A stretch of DNA of 24,497 nucleotides from a virus, in IMG/VR virus record IMGVR_UViG_3300034375_001388, positions 1-24,497 of that record; one strand, 5' to 3'. Shown here one piece after another: positions 8,176 through 16,668 of the stretch. The position numbers and the translations under genes are program-made. How positions within the stretch are numbered: position 1 is the stretch's first letter; the number at the start of each line of letters is the position of its first letter. Under the pieces are notes generated by a model. The model saw nothing but the letters and a program-made list of their open reading frames with translations, was not told the DNA's origin and made no database searches.

Positions 8176-9246
8176 TTATACAGGATAATTCATTAGGCCA
8201 GATGAAGACACTGGCTGAGTTACTTGGTCTCGTGGATCGACTGTCATCGGACCCAACGGACCCATAATGGTTTGTTGACCTTGGGCTGGTGGGGCAAACT
8301 TTTGGGTTTGGGCATACTGAGTAGCAGCCTGAGTAGCCCCACCCGGTTGAATACCCGCTGTAGCACCCATAGCAGCGACAGGAGCAGCCATACCCCCCAT
8401 AAGAGAACGCGGCTGTTCTACCCCGGTATTGACCTGTTGTCCTACGTCTGCTACCTGTCTAGCAATCTGTTCTCGACCTGTCATACCGGAAGTCTGGATC
8501 TGAGCACGCTGACGTTGGGCTTCACGCTGATACTGTTCCGCCGCCCGCTCTAGTGCATCAATGTTTTGAGATACACCACCAACTGCACCAGTAATATCCT
8601 GAATACCTCCGGTTAGCTGTTGACCTAGAGCCTGTTGACCGCCCATAAGACCGGCCTGACCAGCGAATAAGGTCTGCGGCTGACCTTCTGCGGGAGCACC
8701 GATTGCCCCTTGAATTGCACCTTGACCCGCACCAAGTGCCTGTTGACCGCCTAGGATACCTTGCTGACCGGTTTCTAGACCGGTGATACCCGTTTGGATA
8801 TTCTCTTGTCCGGTCATAAGACCTTGTTGACCTGTCTCTAGACCAGTGATACCTGTCTGTAAACCTTGCTGACCTGTCTCTAGGCCAGTAATACCGGTCT
8901 GGATATTCTGCTGACCGGTCATAAGACCCTGCTGACCTGTCCCTAGACCCGTGATACCGGTCTGAATAGAAGAAAGATCCGGTAGCTGTTGAGCCTGATT
9001 AGATTGTACGACCGTGGTTGTACCGGGCGCGAAGGAACCAGACCCGTAAATATTCTCTAGAGCACGGTATGCAGATTGCTGTTCAGGAGTTGTTCCGGCA
9101 ATATACTGCTGAAACCGTTGAGTAGGGTCGGCTGAGAACTGACCGGTGTATCCTGTTGCTTGGCGAAGGGCTGCATGATACTGTGGTAGACCAGCCTGCA
9201 CTTCAGCCGGTGAATAAAACAATTGCCCGTTAACTGCTGTAGGCAT
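8176..9246 (-). CDS. Heptad-repeat, glycine/glutamine-rich protein of unknown function (356 aa)
   Basis: Residues 1-70 form a small folded-looking region (LFYSPAEVQAGLPQYHAAL). Residues 94-184 are about thirteen tandem seven-residue units such as LETGQQG, LMTGQQN and IQTGITG, each opening with Leu or Ile. A charged coiled-coil-like stretch follows at about residues 229-246 (ALERAAEQYQREAQRQRAQ). The C-terminus is low-complexity and ends SSSGLMNYPV. A strict seven-residue period with one hydrophobic position and many glycines is unusual for a normal coiled coil; a fibrous or helical rod is possible. The start follows AGAGG at about eight bases. It sits between the tail-tip genes and the candidate internal proteins, so either a tail accessory or an ejection role is possible. 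I do not recognise the family. Confidence 0.7.
   Translation of the reverse strand: MPTAVNGQLFYSPAEVQAGLPQYHAALRQATGYTGQFSADPTQRFQQYIAGTTPEQQSAYRALENIYGSGSFAPGTTTVVQSNQAQQLPDLSSIQTGITGLGTGQQGLMTGQQNIQTGITGLETGQQGLQTGITGLETGQQGLMTGQENIQTGITGLETGQQGILGGQQALGAGQGAIQGAIGAPAEGQPQTLFAGQAGLMGGQQALGQQLTGGIQDITGAVGGVSQNIDALERAAEQYQREAQRQRAQIQTSGMTGREQIARQVADVGQQVNTGVEQPRSLMGGMAAPVAAMGATAGIQPGGATQAATQYAQTQKFAPPAQGQQTIMGPLGPMTVDPRDQVTQPVSSSGLMNYPV
8707..8967 (-). repeat. 21-bp tandem repeats coding the heptad array
   Basis: This is the DNA of the heptad array in the 8176-9246 gene. On the plus strand, units such as gacctgtctctagaccagtg recur with silent and missense differences about every 21 bases. 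The best-preserved part is about 8740-8967, and the units degrade toward 8707. The copies encode nearly identical heptads despite many third-base changes, which points to selection on the protein repeat and not only to recent slippage. Confidence 0.85.
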
Positions 9247-9250
9247 GATC

Positions 9251-9481
9251 TTACCTCTTTTCTAGTATTTTGTCAAGTTTATCTTCGAGTCGATTGAGAC
9301 TTTCCATAACTCGTCTCATATCTTCCCTAAGTTCTGCACGAGTGGCGTATTCTTCCCTGGTCTCTTGAAGTTTACCTTCTAATCTTTTAATCTCTGAGAA
9401 TAAGGACTTGAACACCCAAGCGGCTGGGGCTACAATAAGAGACAGAACTATATTCCAGATAACTGTAGGAGAAAGGTCCAT
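9251..9481 (-). CDS. Small membrane-anchored coiled-coil protein, possible lysis accessory (76 aa)
   Basis: An N-terminal hydrophobic helix (VIWNIVLSLIVAPAAWVF, residues about 7-24) is followed by a charged, heptad-patterned helix to the end (EIKRLEGKLQETREEY, later SLNRLEDKLDKILEKR). One membrane anchor plus a coiled coil recalls XhlA-type small proteins that work with holins, and also simple tail or envelope-spanning accessories. It follows the fibre-assembly candidate closely: its ATG at 9481 comes four bases after that gene's stop. Its stop codon lies next to the ribosome-binding site of the heptad-repeat gene. Base composition is back to the AT-richer style of the phage, in contrast to its upstream neighbour. 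The topology is clear; the lysis role is a guess. Confidence 0.65.
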   Translation of the reverse strand: MDLSPTVIWNIVLSLIVAPAAWVFKSLFSEIKRLEGKLQETREEYATRAELREDMRRVMESLNRLEDKLDKILEKR

Positions 9482-9485
9482 CTAT

Positions 9486-10265
9486 TTATTCCCAGTGAGT
9501 GCTTGAAGTTACATCTAGTTGATCTAGTTCTACCGAAGTCATAGAATAGCCGTCCTCCCAGGTGATCGCGGCGATCACAGCCGGGTCGGTCTCGGCCTCG
9601 TCGAAGATCAGCGGGCGCAGACGGCGAGTGTAGCCGTGAACGTCATCTTGATGCTGGGCGACCAGCAGGCCCATCGCCTGGACCTCGGCCACCGAAAGAT
9701 CCTGCACGATATTGTCGGCGTCCGTGAACTGGAAGGTCGGCGCCGGATCTTCCCCGGCCCGGAGCGTTGCCACTTGGGTCAGACCCGAAATCACCAGATA
9801 TTCCCGATCTGACCTGATATCGACGCCGAAGGTCTTGGCGCCGATCGTCACGGAGAGCGGCGTGCTCGTGTAGATCCGGGCCTCGCGCTCCTTCTTCATC
9901 TGCGCCCACTTGGCTGCACGGGCCGCAGCCAACTCCGCGTCAAGTTCGCCCTGCGATTTGTCGACCGCCGCCACCGTATAGACCCATCGGTTGTTCTCCG
10001 CGTCCAGGGCGCCGGTACCCCGCGCGCCGAGCTTCTGACCGGTGGTCGGCGTGGCGCGGTCCTCATATTCATCGAAGTAACCGAAGCCTACAAACTCATC
10101 GTCACAATTAAGCACAGCCGCGCCAGGATTAAATCGAGCCTGTTCGCCGACGACTTCCGGCCTCGACCAAGCTGCAATCTTGCGCGGGAGACGAGAAAGC
10201 GATTCCACGTTCACGCCGTCAACGAGACGAACTTTGGCTATCGTACCGAGCGCGATTAAAGCCAT
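9486..10265 (-). CDS. DUF4376-type probable tail-fibre assembly/tip protein (259 aa)
   Basis: Residues about 115-230 match the DUF4376 style found in proteins encoded beside phage tail fibres. There is a basic helix (RAAKWAQMKKEREARI), then small beta segments (LSVTIGAKTFGVDIRSDRE), and a helical end. The N-terminal 100 residues are beta-rich and unrecognised. These proteins are usually fibre chaperones or distal tip components. A strong ribosome-binding site, GGAGGA, lies eight bases before ATG 10265 and inside the end of the upstream gene. Most of the gene is GC-rich (row 9601 is about 62% GC by hand count). The last 20 or so codons, ending SSTHWE, are AT-richer like the genes beyond, so the composition boundary falls inside this gene. 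Confidence 0.7.
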   Translation of the reverse strand: MALIALGTIAKVRLVDGVNVESLSRLPRKIAAWSRPEVVGEQARFNPGAAVLNCDDEFVGFGYFDEYEDRATPTTGQKLGARGTGALDAENNRWVYTVAAVDKSQGELDAELAAARAAKWAQMKKEREARIYTSTPLSVTIGAKTFGVDIRSDREYLVISGLTQVATLRAGEDPAPTFQFTDADNIVQDLSVAEVQAMGLLVAQHQDDVHGYTRRLRPLIFDEAETDPAVIAAITWEDGYSMTSVELDQLDVTSSTHWE

Positions 10266-12250
10266 TTTATGCTTCCTCCGATTTCAGGGTCAGGATCGAC
10301 GTGCCGTCGCCGATCACGATCGCTGACGTGGCGTCAATTGCCAGCCCGATCGTACTGCCTCTACCGTCCGTGTCGGTGATCGGCTCGCCATTCGCACCGG
10401 CATACAGAAGGTCGCCAGCCGTATGCCCGGTGAAGCCCGCGCCGGTCTCAGTCGAGGGGATCGTGATGTCGACCGATGCCGCAGCCGACGCCGACGCGGC
10501 GGCCACGCCCACGACCTTGGTGGCGAATCCAGCGAAGGTGCTTGCGACCGGGTCGTAGAAGATGAAGATCGGCCCGTTACCGGACGATGCGGCAACCGCT
10601 GCCAGCCAACGTCCGTCGTAGACCGTCAACGCTCGCCAGCGGAGATTGCCCGCGTACATCAGGTCGCCCCCGTCCGTGCTCAGGGCGGTGATCGCCCCCC
10701 GGCTCTCGAAGTCGTTGGTGTCCACGGTATAGCTGGGAGCGGTCGTATTGGATTGAGGCGTAATCTCCGCGTGACTGATGCCGCTTGAGCCATTGTTCGC
10801 GAAGATGAACAGCCGGGTGGCGGTCGAGTCGTACCCAGTTAGCATCCAGGTGTTGAACGCCGGGGCCATGGTGGCGCTGCTGGCTGACGTAAAGGTGCCG
10901 GAGGTAGAACTTGGCGTCGCCGACGCGCCGGTCCCGGTGATCGAGAAGGGCTGGACGCTGATCTTTCCGCTACTCGGCAGGATGCCGTACCAAATGTCTT
11001 CGTCCGAGTCGTAGATCAGGCCGATTGGATAAAGGAGGCTCGCCGTGCTGATCAGTGAGAGCGTGTTACCGCACACGACGGTCGAACCGGAGACGCTGAT
11101 CGGAGTGACGTAGTGATTGGTCGATGCGGACCCATCCTTGGAGAAAACCACAACCCGCGCACTCGCAGCGTCTACCGCAATGGCGACGCCATTGTCGGTG
11201 TTAATACGGCAAGGTCCGGTCACGGCGCTTCCGATAGCAGTAACCGCGCTATCAGAAAAAGTGATCAGCCGGGTCTCGAATGCAACAGAAGTAGCTCCAG
11301 CCACCAAGATGGCCTGCCCGGATGCGGTCAGCCCCATAACGGCGACCTCAGTCGCGGTGCCGATAGTGGTGGAGGTCGCGGCGGTCGTCATCGTGGTCGC
11401 CGAAGCCACCTTGAAATGGACCAGCTCGATCGTTGTGCTGCTGTTGGCTCCAGACACGACGCCCGCACCCAGGGCTTCATCAAAGACGAACCCACAGTTC
11501 CGGTGATTGAGCGAGAAGGAGCCGGTCGCGTTCTCCGCCAGGGTGTCCGCGTCGAACAGCGTCCACCGCATGATGGACCCCCCATACTCGGGCGAGAACA
11601 GGCCGACGACATTATAGGTACTGTCGTAGAAGACATAGCCGCCCTCGTCCCGCACGGAGGCGGTGGCGTTCGGACTCTGGGCTGGGTCATAGCCGACGGC
11701 CTTGGCCACCTTCCCGGCGCTGGACCGGGCGATCAGGTCTCCAGCCGTGATCGCCTTCTCAGCGGTGGCCGTGATGGTCAGGCCGCCACCTGCGCCGCCG
11801 ACATTGATGGGGATCAGCGTGGGCATCAGAAAGCTCCTGTAGCGGCTGAATAAAAGATCGTCCCGTCGGGTGCCTGCCAGAAAGCGAGGATTACGCTCTC
11901 ATCGGCGCCCAGGCTGGACGTGTCGAAGGCCGTCGCCGAGGCCGAGGTCGCGCCCACGATCGTTAGGGTGCGGGAGCCAACTGCGTCCATCGTCACCTGA
12001 AGAATGGCGCCGTCTACCTGATAGCCTGCCGTCGCGCCCGAAGTGACGGTCAGGGTCGTCGACCCATCGATCTGTATCCAGTGCTTGCTGTACGGCAGCA
12101 GGGTCAGGCTCTGCGCGCCGGACACCGCAGCCGGGAGGCTGGTCGCGCTCGGCAGGCTTTCGGTGCCGGTCTCGAACTTCACTCCGTCGACCGTCAGCCC
12201 GAAGCCGTTCATATCGAACGCACCACCTGCCGTCAGAGCATTAGCATCGC
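9550..12250. other. GC-rich mosaic block: probable acquired tail-tip cassette
   Basis: Hand counts of 60-base rows give about 62% GC at 9601 and 60% at 11281, against about 35% at 6361 and 50% at 13201. The block covers the last fifth of the fibre gene, the whole putative receptor-binding gene and most of the DUF4376 gene. Both borders lie inside reading frames that remain open, so any exchange preserved the frame. Long antisense open frames in this block are a by-product of its GC-rich third positions. The acquisition is inferred from composition and gene content. Confidence 0.75.
10267..11826 (-). CDS. Putative distal tail / receptor-binding protein (519 aa)
   Basis: The protein is rich in Ser, Thr, Ala and Gly, as is common for fibre tips. 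From about residue 60 to 430 short beta segments recur about every 45-60 residues (for example RLITFSDSAVTAIGSAVTG, RVVVFSKDGSASTNHYVTP, RLFIFANNGSSGISHAEIT). This suggests about six repeated blades, possibly a beta-propeller or stacked beta structure. The N-terminus contains TAEKAITAGDLIARSSAGK. The C-terminus contains AGDLLYAGANGEPITDTDG, which resembles the small phage domains that bind or cap structural proteins. The ATG at 11826 shares a base with the stop of the fibre gene, and AGGAG lies seven bases upstream. Whole-gene base composition is GC-rich, unlike the phage backbone. No family is recognised; the receptor-binding role is inferred from its place. Confidence 0.65.
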   Translation of the reverse strand: MPTLIPINVGGAGGGLTITATAEKAITAGDLIARSSAGKVAKAVGYDPAQSPNATASVRDEGGYVFYDSTYNVVGLFSPEYGGSIMRWTLFDADTLAENATGSFSLNHRNCGFVFDEALGAGVVSGANSSTTIELVHFKVASATTMTTAATSTTIGTATEVAVMGLTASGQAILVAGATSVAFETRLITFSDSAVTAIGSAVTGPCRINTDNGVAIAVDAASARVVVFSKDGSASTNHYVTPISVSGSTVVCGNTLSLISTASLLYPIGLIYDSDEDIWYGILPSSGKISVQPFSITGTGASATPSSTSGTFTSASSATMAPAFNTWMLTGYDSTATRLFIFANNGSSGISHAEITPQSNTTAPSYTVDTNDFESRGAITALSTDGGDLMYAGNLRWRALTVYDGRWLAAVAASSGNGPIFIFYDPVASTFAGFATKVVGVAAASASAAASVDITIPSTETGAGFTGHTAGDLLYAGANGEPITDTDGRGSTIGLAIDATSAIVIGDGTSILTLKSEEA

Positions 12251-13817
12251 TCAGTGTCCACCCGCTGTTTTGGAGAGTGCTACCACCCGTGCCATCGAAT
12301 CGAACAAGAGCGTTATCCGTACTACTTGCTGGGCCAATTGCCCCGGCTGTAGTCTGGGTTGTACTATCAGGGAATCTGAACCCACTCGTTGTTGATTCGA
12401 TAAGGCCGGAGGTAGCTAAGTTACCGCTGTCATCAATGATAACCCCGGAATCTTGAACTAGACTTCCTCCGGTACCATCCCAGCGAACAATAGCATTATC
12501 TGTAGAACTAGCCGGACCGGTTACATCACCGGGATCACCTTTGTCACCGGCTAGGTTAATCTCTAAGAAAACATTATCGCTATTTGAAAACGGACTAGCA
12601 GAACTAAATGACGTATTATCAATAGTCAGCTTAGTGTACCCGGCAGCGTTAGTTACACCTGTGACCTTAAACTGTAGGAATGTTTCTGGGCTAAATTCTT
12701 TACGTAAAGTAATAGTACCTAGAACAGACGACGGGTTGTTACCACCCGATAGCAACTGAATAAAAGCAGATACATCAGCGGCATTAGCCTCTTCATCGTC
12801 AATGTAAATCTGTGTGGCGGCATTCTGAGTAGCGTTATTAAGTCTTAGTACACCGCTACCAGGATCAGAATCAGTTGTGGTTGTGCTAAAGGAATAAGGA
12901 AGGGCGTTACCGATATCAGATAGGTTACTAATACCAGAGATAGTACCGCCTGTAATTGCCACGCTATTTGCGTTTTGTGTGGCAAGAGTACCCAGACCAA
13001 GTGTAGTCCGTTGAGCAGAAGCATCAGCATCATCTAGCAATGCCCGACCGGCTGAGGTGAGACTAGTGGTGGCATAAGTATCAGATGACGTGGTGTAGAT
13101 CATCTGGTCGGCTGTGGTGGTCAGACCAGAGATAGACTGTAGACCGGCATCGTAGGCTTGGACATTAGTACCGATTGCTAGACCAAGATTAGTCCGGGCG
13201 GCAGAAGCAGTAGATGCACCTGTACCACCGTCAGCAACTGCTAGATCAGTGATACCTGTAATAGATCCACCTGAAATAGTGACTGTGGTAAAGGTTCCGC
13301 CGTTAGATACAGTAGCACCGGAGAAATCAATAGTGCTTCCCGTCGATACGGTCAGGTTAGTAAGGGTAGCAGCAGCAGGAGTGGTAGCACCGATAACTGT
13401 ATTATCAATTGTACCGGCATTAATATCAGCGGTATCTGCTACTAGAGAATCAATATTAGCAGTACCATCGATATAAAGATCCTTGAACTCAAAAGAAGAA
13501 GAACCTAAATCAATATCGTTGTCAGTGAACGGTACGATAGCCCCGTCCTGGATACTGATCTGACCTACTTGGGCAGCACTTGACTCTACATAGAAGTTGA
13601 TCTGGTTAGCACTGGTGTCTACGAAGATAAGGTTGTTCTGGTCCAGGTCAGCGATACGATCAATTGGCGGACCTTCGGCAGCGGTACCGTCATGCTTATG
13701 ACCTGTAGAGTTGTTAAACGCCGCAAGGATCTGGTTAAACTCAGCGTTAAGCGGTGGAGCAGATACAATCTCACCGTTAAGAATCTGAGCTAAAGACTGA
13801 CGTGTATAACCTGCCAT
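11826..13817 (-). CDS. Tail fibre protein, chimeric in base composition (663 aa)
   Basis: The N-terminus is typical of marine podovirus fibres: a short attachment region with GHKHDGT (residues about 38-44), then a repeat of the form DIDLGSSSFEFKDLYIDGTA. Long Ser/Thr/Gly-rich shaft sequence follows, with fibre-type units such as ITDLAVADGGTGASTASAAR. Near residue 424 there is a short collagen-like run (GDKGDPGD). Two copies of GPASSTDNAxVRxDGTGG follow at about residues 433 and 492. The last 140 residues (from about 522) form a compact beta-rich end, with YSKHWIQIDGSTTLTVTSG. The DNA changes from about 45-50% GC to about 60% GC near 12250-12300, so this C-terminal part appears to have a different origin. 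The start shares its A with the upstream stop (TAATG). Confidence 0.85.
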   Translation of the reverse strand: MAGYTRQSLAQILNGEIVSAPPLNAEFNQILAAFNNSTGHKHDGTAAEGPPIDRIADLDQNNLIFVDTSANQINFYVESSAAQVGQISIQDGAIVPFTDNDIDLGSSSFEFKDLYIDGTANIDSLVADTADINAGTIDNTVIGATTPAAATLTNLTVSTGSTIDFSGATVSNGGTFTTVTISGGSITGITDLAVADGGTGASTASAARTNLGLAIGTNVQAYDAGLQSISGLTTTADQMIYTTSSDTYATTSLTSAGRALLDDADASAQRTTLGLGTLATQNANSVAITGGTISGISNLSDIGNALPYSFSTTTTDSDPGSGVLRLNNATQNAATQIYIDDEEANAADVSAFIQLLSGGNNPSSVLGTITLRKEFSPETFLQFKVTGVTNAAGYTKLTIDNTSFSSASPFSNSDNVFLEINLAGDKGDPGDVTGPASSTDNAIVRWDGTGGSLVQDSGVIIDDSGNLATSGLIESTTSGFRFPDSTTQTTAGAIGPASSTDNALVRFDGTGGSTLQNSGWTLSDANALTAGGAFDMNGFGLTVDGVKFETGTESLPSATSLPAAVSGAQSLTLLPYSKHWIQIDGSTTLTVTSGATAGYQVDGAILQVTMDAVGSRTLTIVGATSASATAFDTSSLGADESVILAFWQAPDGTIFYSAATGAF

Positions 13818-15952
13818 TATCTATATCCTGCTTCTTGGAAAGTAAGGCCCCAGCCTTGAATACTATAAGGTGCTTGTGTACCGATTGAGGTGATAACAAA
13901 GCTGACAGACCTACCTGAGCCTTGTATATTCTTTTCTAGAACGGGACTACTAGAACCGCCAAAAGTAAAGGTTGACCCATAGGTTCCTCCGGTAGAGAAA
14001 TAACGAAGGATTGCACCTTGAGTGGAAAGACCGTAAGAGTTAGGATTATATTTGTTAGGGTCATCCCAATCGTAATACACCGCTAAGTTAAACTCCGACG
14101 TGCCTTCTGGTCGGGTATAGATAGAGAGTTTATGAAATATCTTACGTCGTTCTGTACTATCAAAATAGAAGAACGGGGTAGCGTAGACAGCAATAACATC
14201 CGCGCCGTTAAACGAGTTACCCGACTCCTGCTTAAATACGTATCCGTCTAGGTCTCCATGAACCGTGGTCTCAATACTGTTAATGGTATCTGAGTAAGCC
14301 ACGAATGAACGAATGCCTAGTAGTTCCCCGAACTCCCATCCGACGCTGTTATTAGCAAACCGGAGACCACCGATAATACCGAAAGCGTCTGATGCTGACC
14401 CGGTTTCATTAGGGAAGAAATACCGGAACTGAGACTTGTTCTTGATAACTACAGAACTCATTAGGTCCAGGTCGTAGGTTTCCGGTAGACCTTGCAAGAT
14501 CTGTTGAATCGGTTTAGATACAGTCTGTAGTTCGATATCACCGATACGGGCTGTACCCTGGATAGGTCGAATGCCATCTGATGCTAGGAACAGGATATCA
14601 CCACCGATCTCAATAATACTATCAGAAGCGATACAACCGATATTACTTGTTACTTCTGAAAGAACAAAGTCAGACGAGTTGTTACCCTGTAGTCGTTTGA
14701 TCTGTCTCTCACCGAATATATATAAAGCATCACGGAACTTAGCTATACCAGTAACGGTAAAACCTGCGTTAATCTCTCCCGCACCACCAGCCGGATCATA
14801 TCTTAGGTCTGAGTTAGGATTACTAAAGGTGATACTGTTGGAGTTATCCCCAGAACCGGCAAAGAATAGGTGGTTTCGGAAATCCGTGACGAACTTAGCA
14901 CCTTCGATATTTGCGATATCTATATGGGTATAGAACCAGTTTACCGCCGTGCCTCCGACATTGTTCTGAGATGATGTAGCGGTAGCGGATATAACGAAGG
15001 TATAAGAGTCCGCATCAACCACGGTAGCAATAGTATAATCATTACCATTAATGTCTTCCGTACCGATATTGACATTGACATTGCTGAAATTAACAATATC
15101 TCCAACGTGCATACCATGAGCAACATGAGCTACAGTGACTATACTGGTTCCGTTGCTGATTGAGAAAGGGTTAGATAGTTGATCTTCGGTTTCAGTTAGA
15201 CTAGAACCTTGTCGGTCATAAAGTTCAATAGGGGTTGTTGAGTTATGTCTTAGTGGCCGGTTAACACCGTCTACGACAATTACAACTTCTGACCCGGTAA
15301 AGCTATGTTCGTTAGTTCTGAGTTTAGTTACGCCTACAGCACTACGAGTATTAGTATCAGAGGTGTTGTTTACCGCTGACCAACCTACTCCATCAGCATG
15401 ATCATAGATGGTGTAGTATCGGCTGACCGTGTAAGTGATATTAGCGGCTGTACTGGATACTGTGCTGTCCGCAGCCTCGTCAGCGACAAAGGTAAAACTG
15501 TCAGCCGTAGCAGTCGAAGCCACATTAAATTCAGTATTGTTAAGATCTAACCCGCCAAGGCTAGCATCAATGTTACTAAATGTTACCCATTCTCCCACAG
15601 ATAATCCATGAGCAGTAGAGGTAACAGTTACAATTGAACTACCAGAACTAAGGGAGATAGCGCCTACAGGTAACGTTGCCGAAGTAGAATCAATTGCGTT
15701 ACGTCTTGCGGCGTAGACCTTATCGTTGTGAATCCAGACACCAAGGACTTTACCCGCACCAGGGACTTGCGGATTATCAGCATCGTAATATTCATAACCG
15801 TTAATCCGTCTATACCCACCAAACTGTGAAACCTCAAAGTTTGTCATACGGATTGCTGAACCCGGTTCAGTACCGGCAAGGGTTAGCGCATCCTCGTTAG
15901 TGTATAGACCGCCTCTAGCAATGATTGTTACATCGCGGAGATTGTCAGCCAT
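13817..15952 (-). CDS. Tail tubular protein B / stabilisation-like nozzle protein with two FCCH-like repeats (711 aa)
   Basis: The N-terminus (MTNFEVSQFGGYRRINGYEY, residues about 36-55) resembles that of podovirus tail stabilisation and tail-tube proteins of the TtpB/P22 gp10 type, which follow the adaptor gene and form the nozzle. Residues about 100-165 and 264-325 are two related inserts. Each has a motif like VTVTSTAHGLSVGEWVTFSN, then DLNNTEFNVAS or DINGNDYTIAT, then DSFTFV or DSYTFV. This pattern is seen in FCCH-like beta domains of phage tail proteins. The C-terminal 300 residues carry beta segments such as KFRDALYIFGERQIKRLQG. The ATG shares its A with the upstream stop, and AGGA lies before it. 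Its position after the TtpA-like gene supports the call. Confidence 0.8.
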   Translation of the reverse strand: MADNLRDVTIIARGGLYTNEDALTLAGTEPGSAIRMTNFEVSQFGGYRRINGYEYYDADNPQVPGAGKVLGVWIHNDKVYAARRNAIDSTSATLPVGAISLSSGSSIVTVTSTAHGLSVGEWVTFSNIDASLGGLDLNNTEFNVASTATADSFTFVADEAADSTVSSTAANITYTVSRYYTIYDHADGVGWSAVNNTSDTNTRSAVGVTKLRTNEHSFTGSEVVIVVDGVNRPLRHNSTTPIELYDRQGSSLTETEDQLSNPFSISNGTSIVTVAHVAHGMHVGDIVNFSNVNVNIGTEDINGNDYTIATVVDADSYTFVISATATSSQNNVGGTAVNWFYTHIDIANIEGAKFVTDFRNHLFFAGSGDNSNSITFSNPNSDLRYDPAGGAGEINAGFTVTGIAKFRDALYIFGERQIKRLQGNNSSDFVLSEVTSNIGCIASDSIIEIGGDILFLASDGIRPIQGTARIGDIELQTVSKPIQQILQGLPETYDLDLMSSVVIKNKSQFRYFFPNETGSASDAFGIIGGLRFANNSVGWEFGELLGIRSFVAYSDTINSIETTVHGDLDGYVFKQESGNSFNGADVIAVYATPFFYFDSTERRKIFHKLSIYTRPEGTSEFNLAVYYDWDDPNKYNPNSYGLSTQGAILRYFSTGGTYGSTFTFGGSSSPVLEKNIQGSGRSVSFVITSIGTQAPYSIQGWGLTFQEAGYR

Positions 15953-16668
15953 TACTTACTTCCTGCCGGTACGTTAATTAGTCTATTAACCCTGGTGTCA
16001 CGAAGATCAGTAAAGTTGTTGACTAGGATTTTCCGCATGTTCTCGATACCACGAGTAAACCGCTGCTGGGCAATAGTAGCCTGTTGGGAATTATCCCGGA
16101 ACATATAGCAGTGATACATAGCGCCATCGATCACTACATTCTTAAACTGGTCAGGAACAGACATGGTATCAGTGGCGTTGGTTAATGTAGTCTGATACTG
16201 GTAGTAATCGTAGTTGATAGTGTAGGCTTTGTCTGGGATAGGGCTGAATGCAATTTCATTACCGAGAGTACGATAAACATAGATAGGGGTATCGTAATCC
16301 TCTGTCCCAGCGTTACCGTCTCTGATGTAGAACCGCTGAATGTAAGTGTCGTAGTTAATCTGTCTCAACCTTACCGCACCGATATTCTCTGCTTCATCCT
16401 TGACAATGCGAAAGGAATCCCAATCTACCACTTTCATATCGCTTGGTGCTGCATAGGTTGACGTGCCAGCTACCAGGGTTAACGAACCTGTCTGGTGGTT
16501 AAACGGAAATCCAAACTGTTCCTGACCGATTTCTTCCAAAGCGATATTGACCGCATCCTTAACGGAGGCATGAAAACCAATAGCGGTTGCAAATTCGTCC
16601 GAGGTAAGCTGGACTTCATTCAACCGCTTTAGTGTATCATTGACCAAGGTTAGAAAAGTTGTCGCCAT
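15952..16668 (-). CDS. Tail tubular protein A (gp11-like) head-tail adaptor (238 aa)
   Basis: The protein starts FLTLVNDTLKRLNEVQLTSD and continues with DAVNIALEEIGQEQFGFPFN. This helical opening and the later DDSQQ/ARTRF-style helix (here RDNSQQATIAQQRFTRGIEN, residues about 192-211) are characteristic of the T7 gp11-like adaptors that sit between portal and nozzle. The middle carries the usual beta segments (LTLVAGTSTYAAPSDMKVVD; IYVYRTLGNEIAFSPIPD). Length is close to the family norm of about 200 residues. The ATG abuts the TAA of the DUF115 gene, with AAGG eight bases upstream. It is followed immediately by the TtpB-like gene, the standard pairing. I am fairly confident of the adaptor role. 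Confidence 0.85.
   Translation of the reverse strand: MATTFLTLVNDTLKRLNEVQLTSDEFATAIGFHASVKDAVNIALEEIGQEQFGFPFNHQTGSLTLVAGTSTYAAPSDMKVVDWDSFRIVKDEAENIGAVRLRQINYDTYIQRFYIRDGNAGTEDYDTPIYVYRTLGNEIAFSPIPDKAYTINYDYYQYQTTLTNATDTMSVPDQFKNVVIDGAMYHCYMFRDNSQQATIAQQRFTRGIENMRKILVNNFTDLRDTRVNRLINVPAGSK

Noticed and set aside
8740-8967. CRISPR-like or transcription-factor site array
   Set aside because: The 21-base period encodes protein heptads in frame, with silent variation, and lies fully inside a gene.
10423-11853. Long plus-strand open frames opposite the receptor-binding gene
   Set aside because: They appear only where the sense strand is GC-rich, where stop codons are rare in antisense. They have no ribosome-binding sites, and the translations are Arg/Gly/His-rich without domain patterns.
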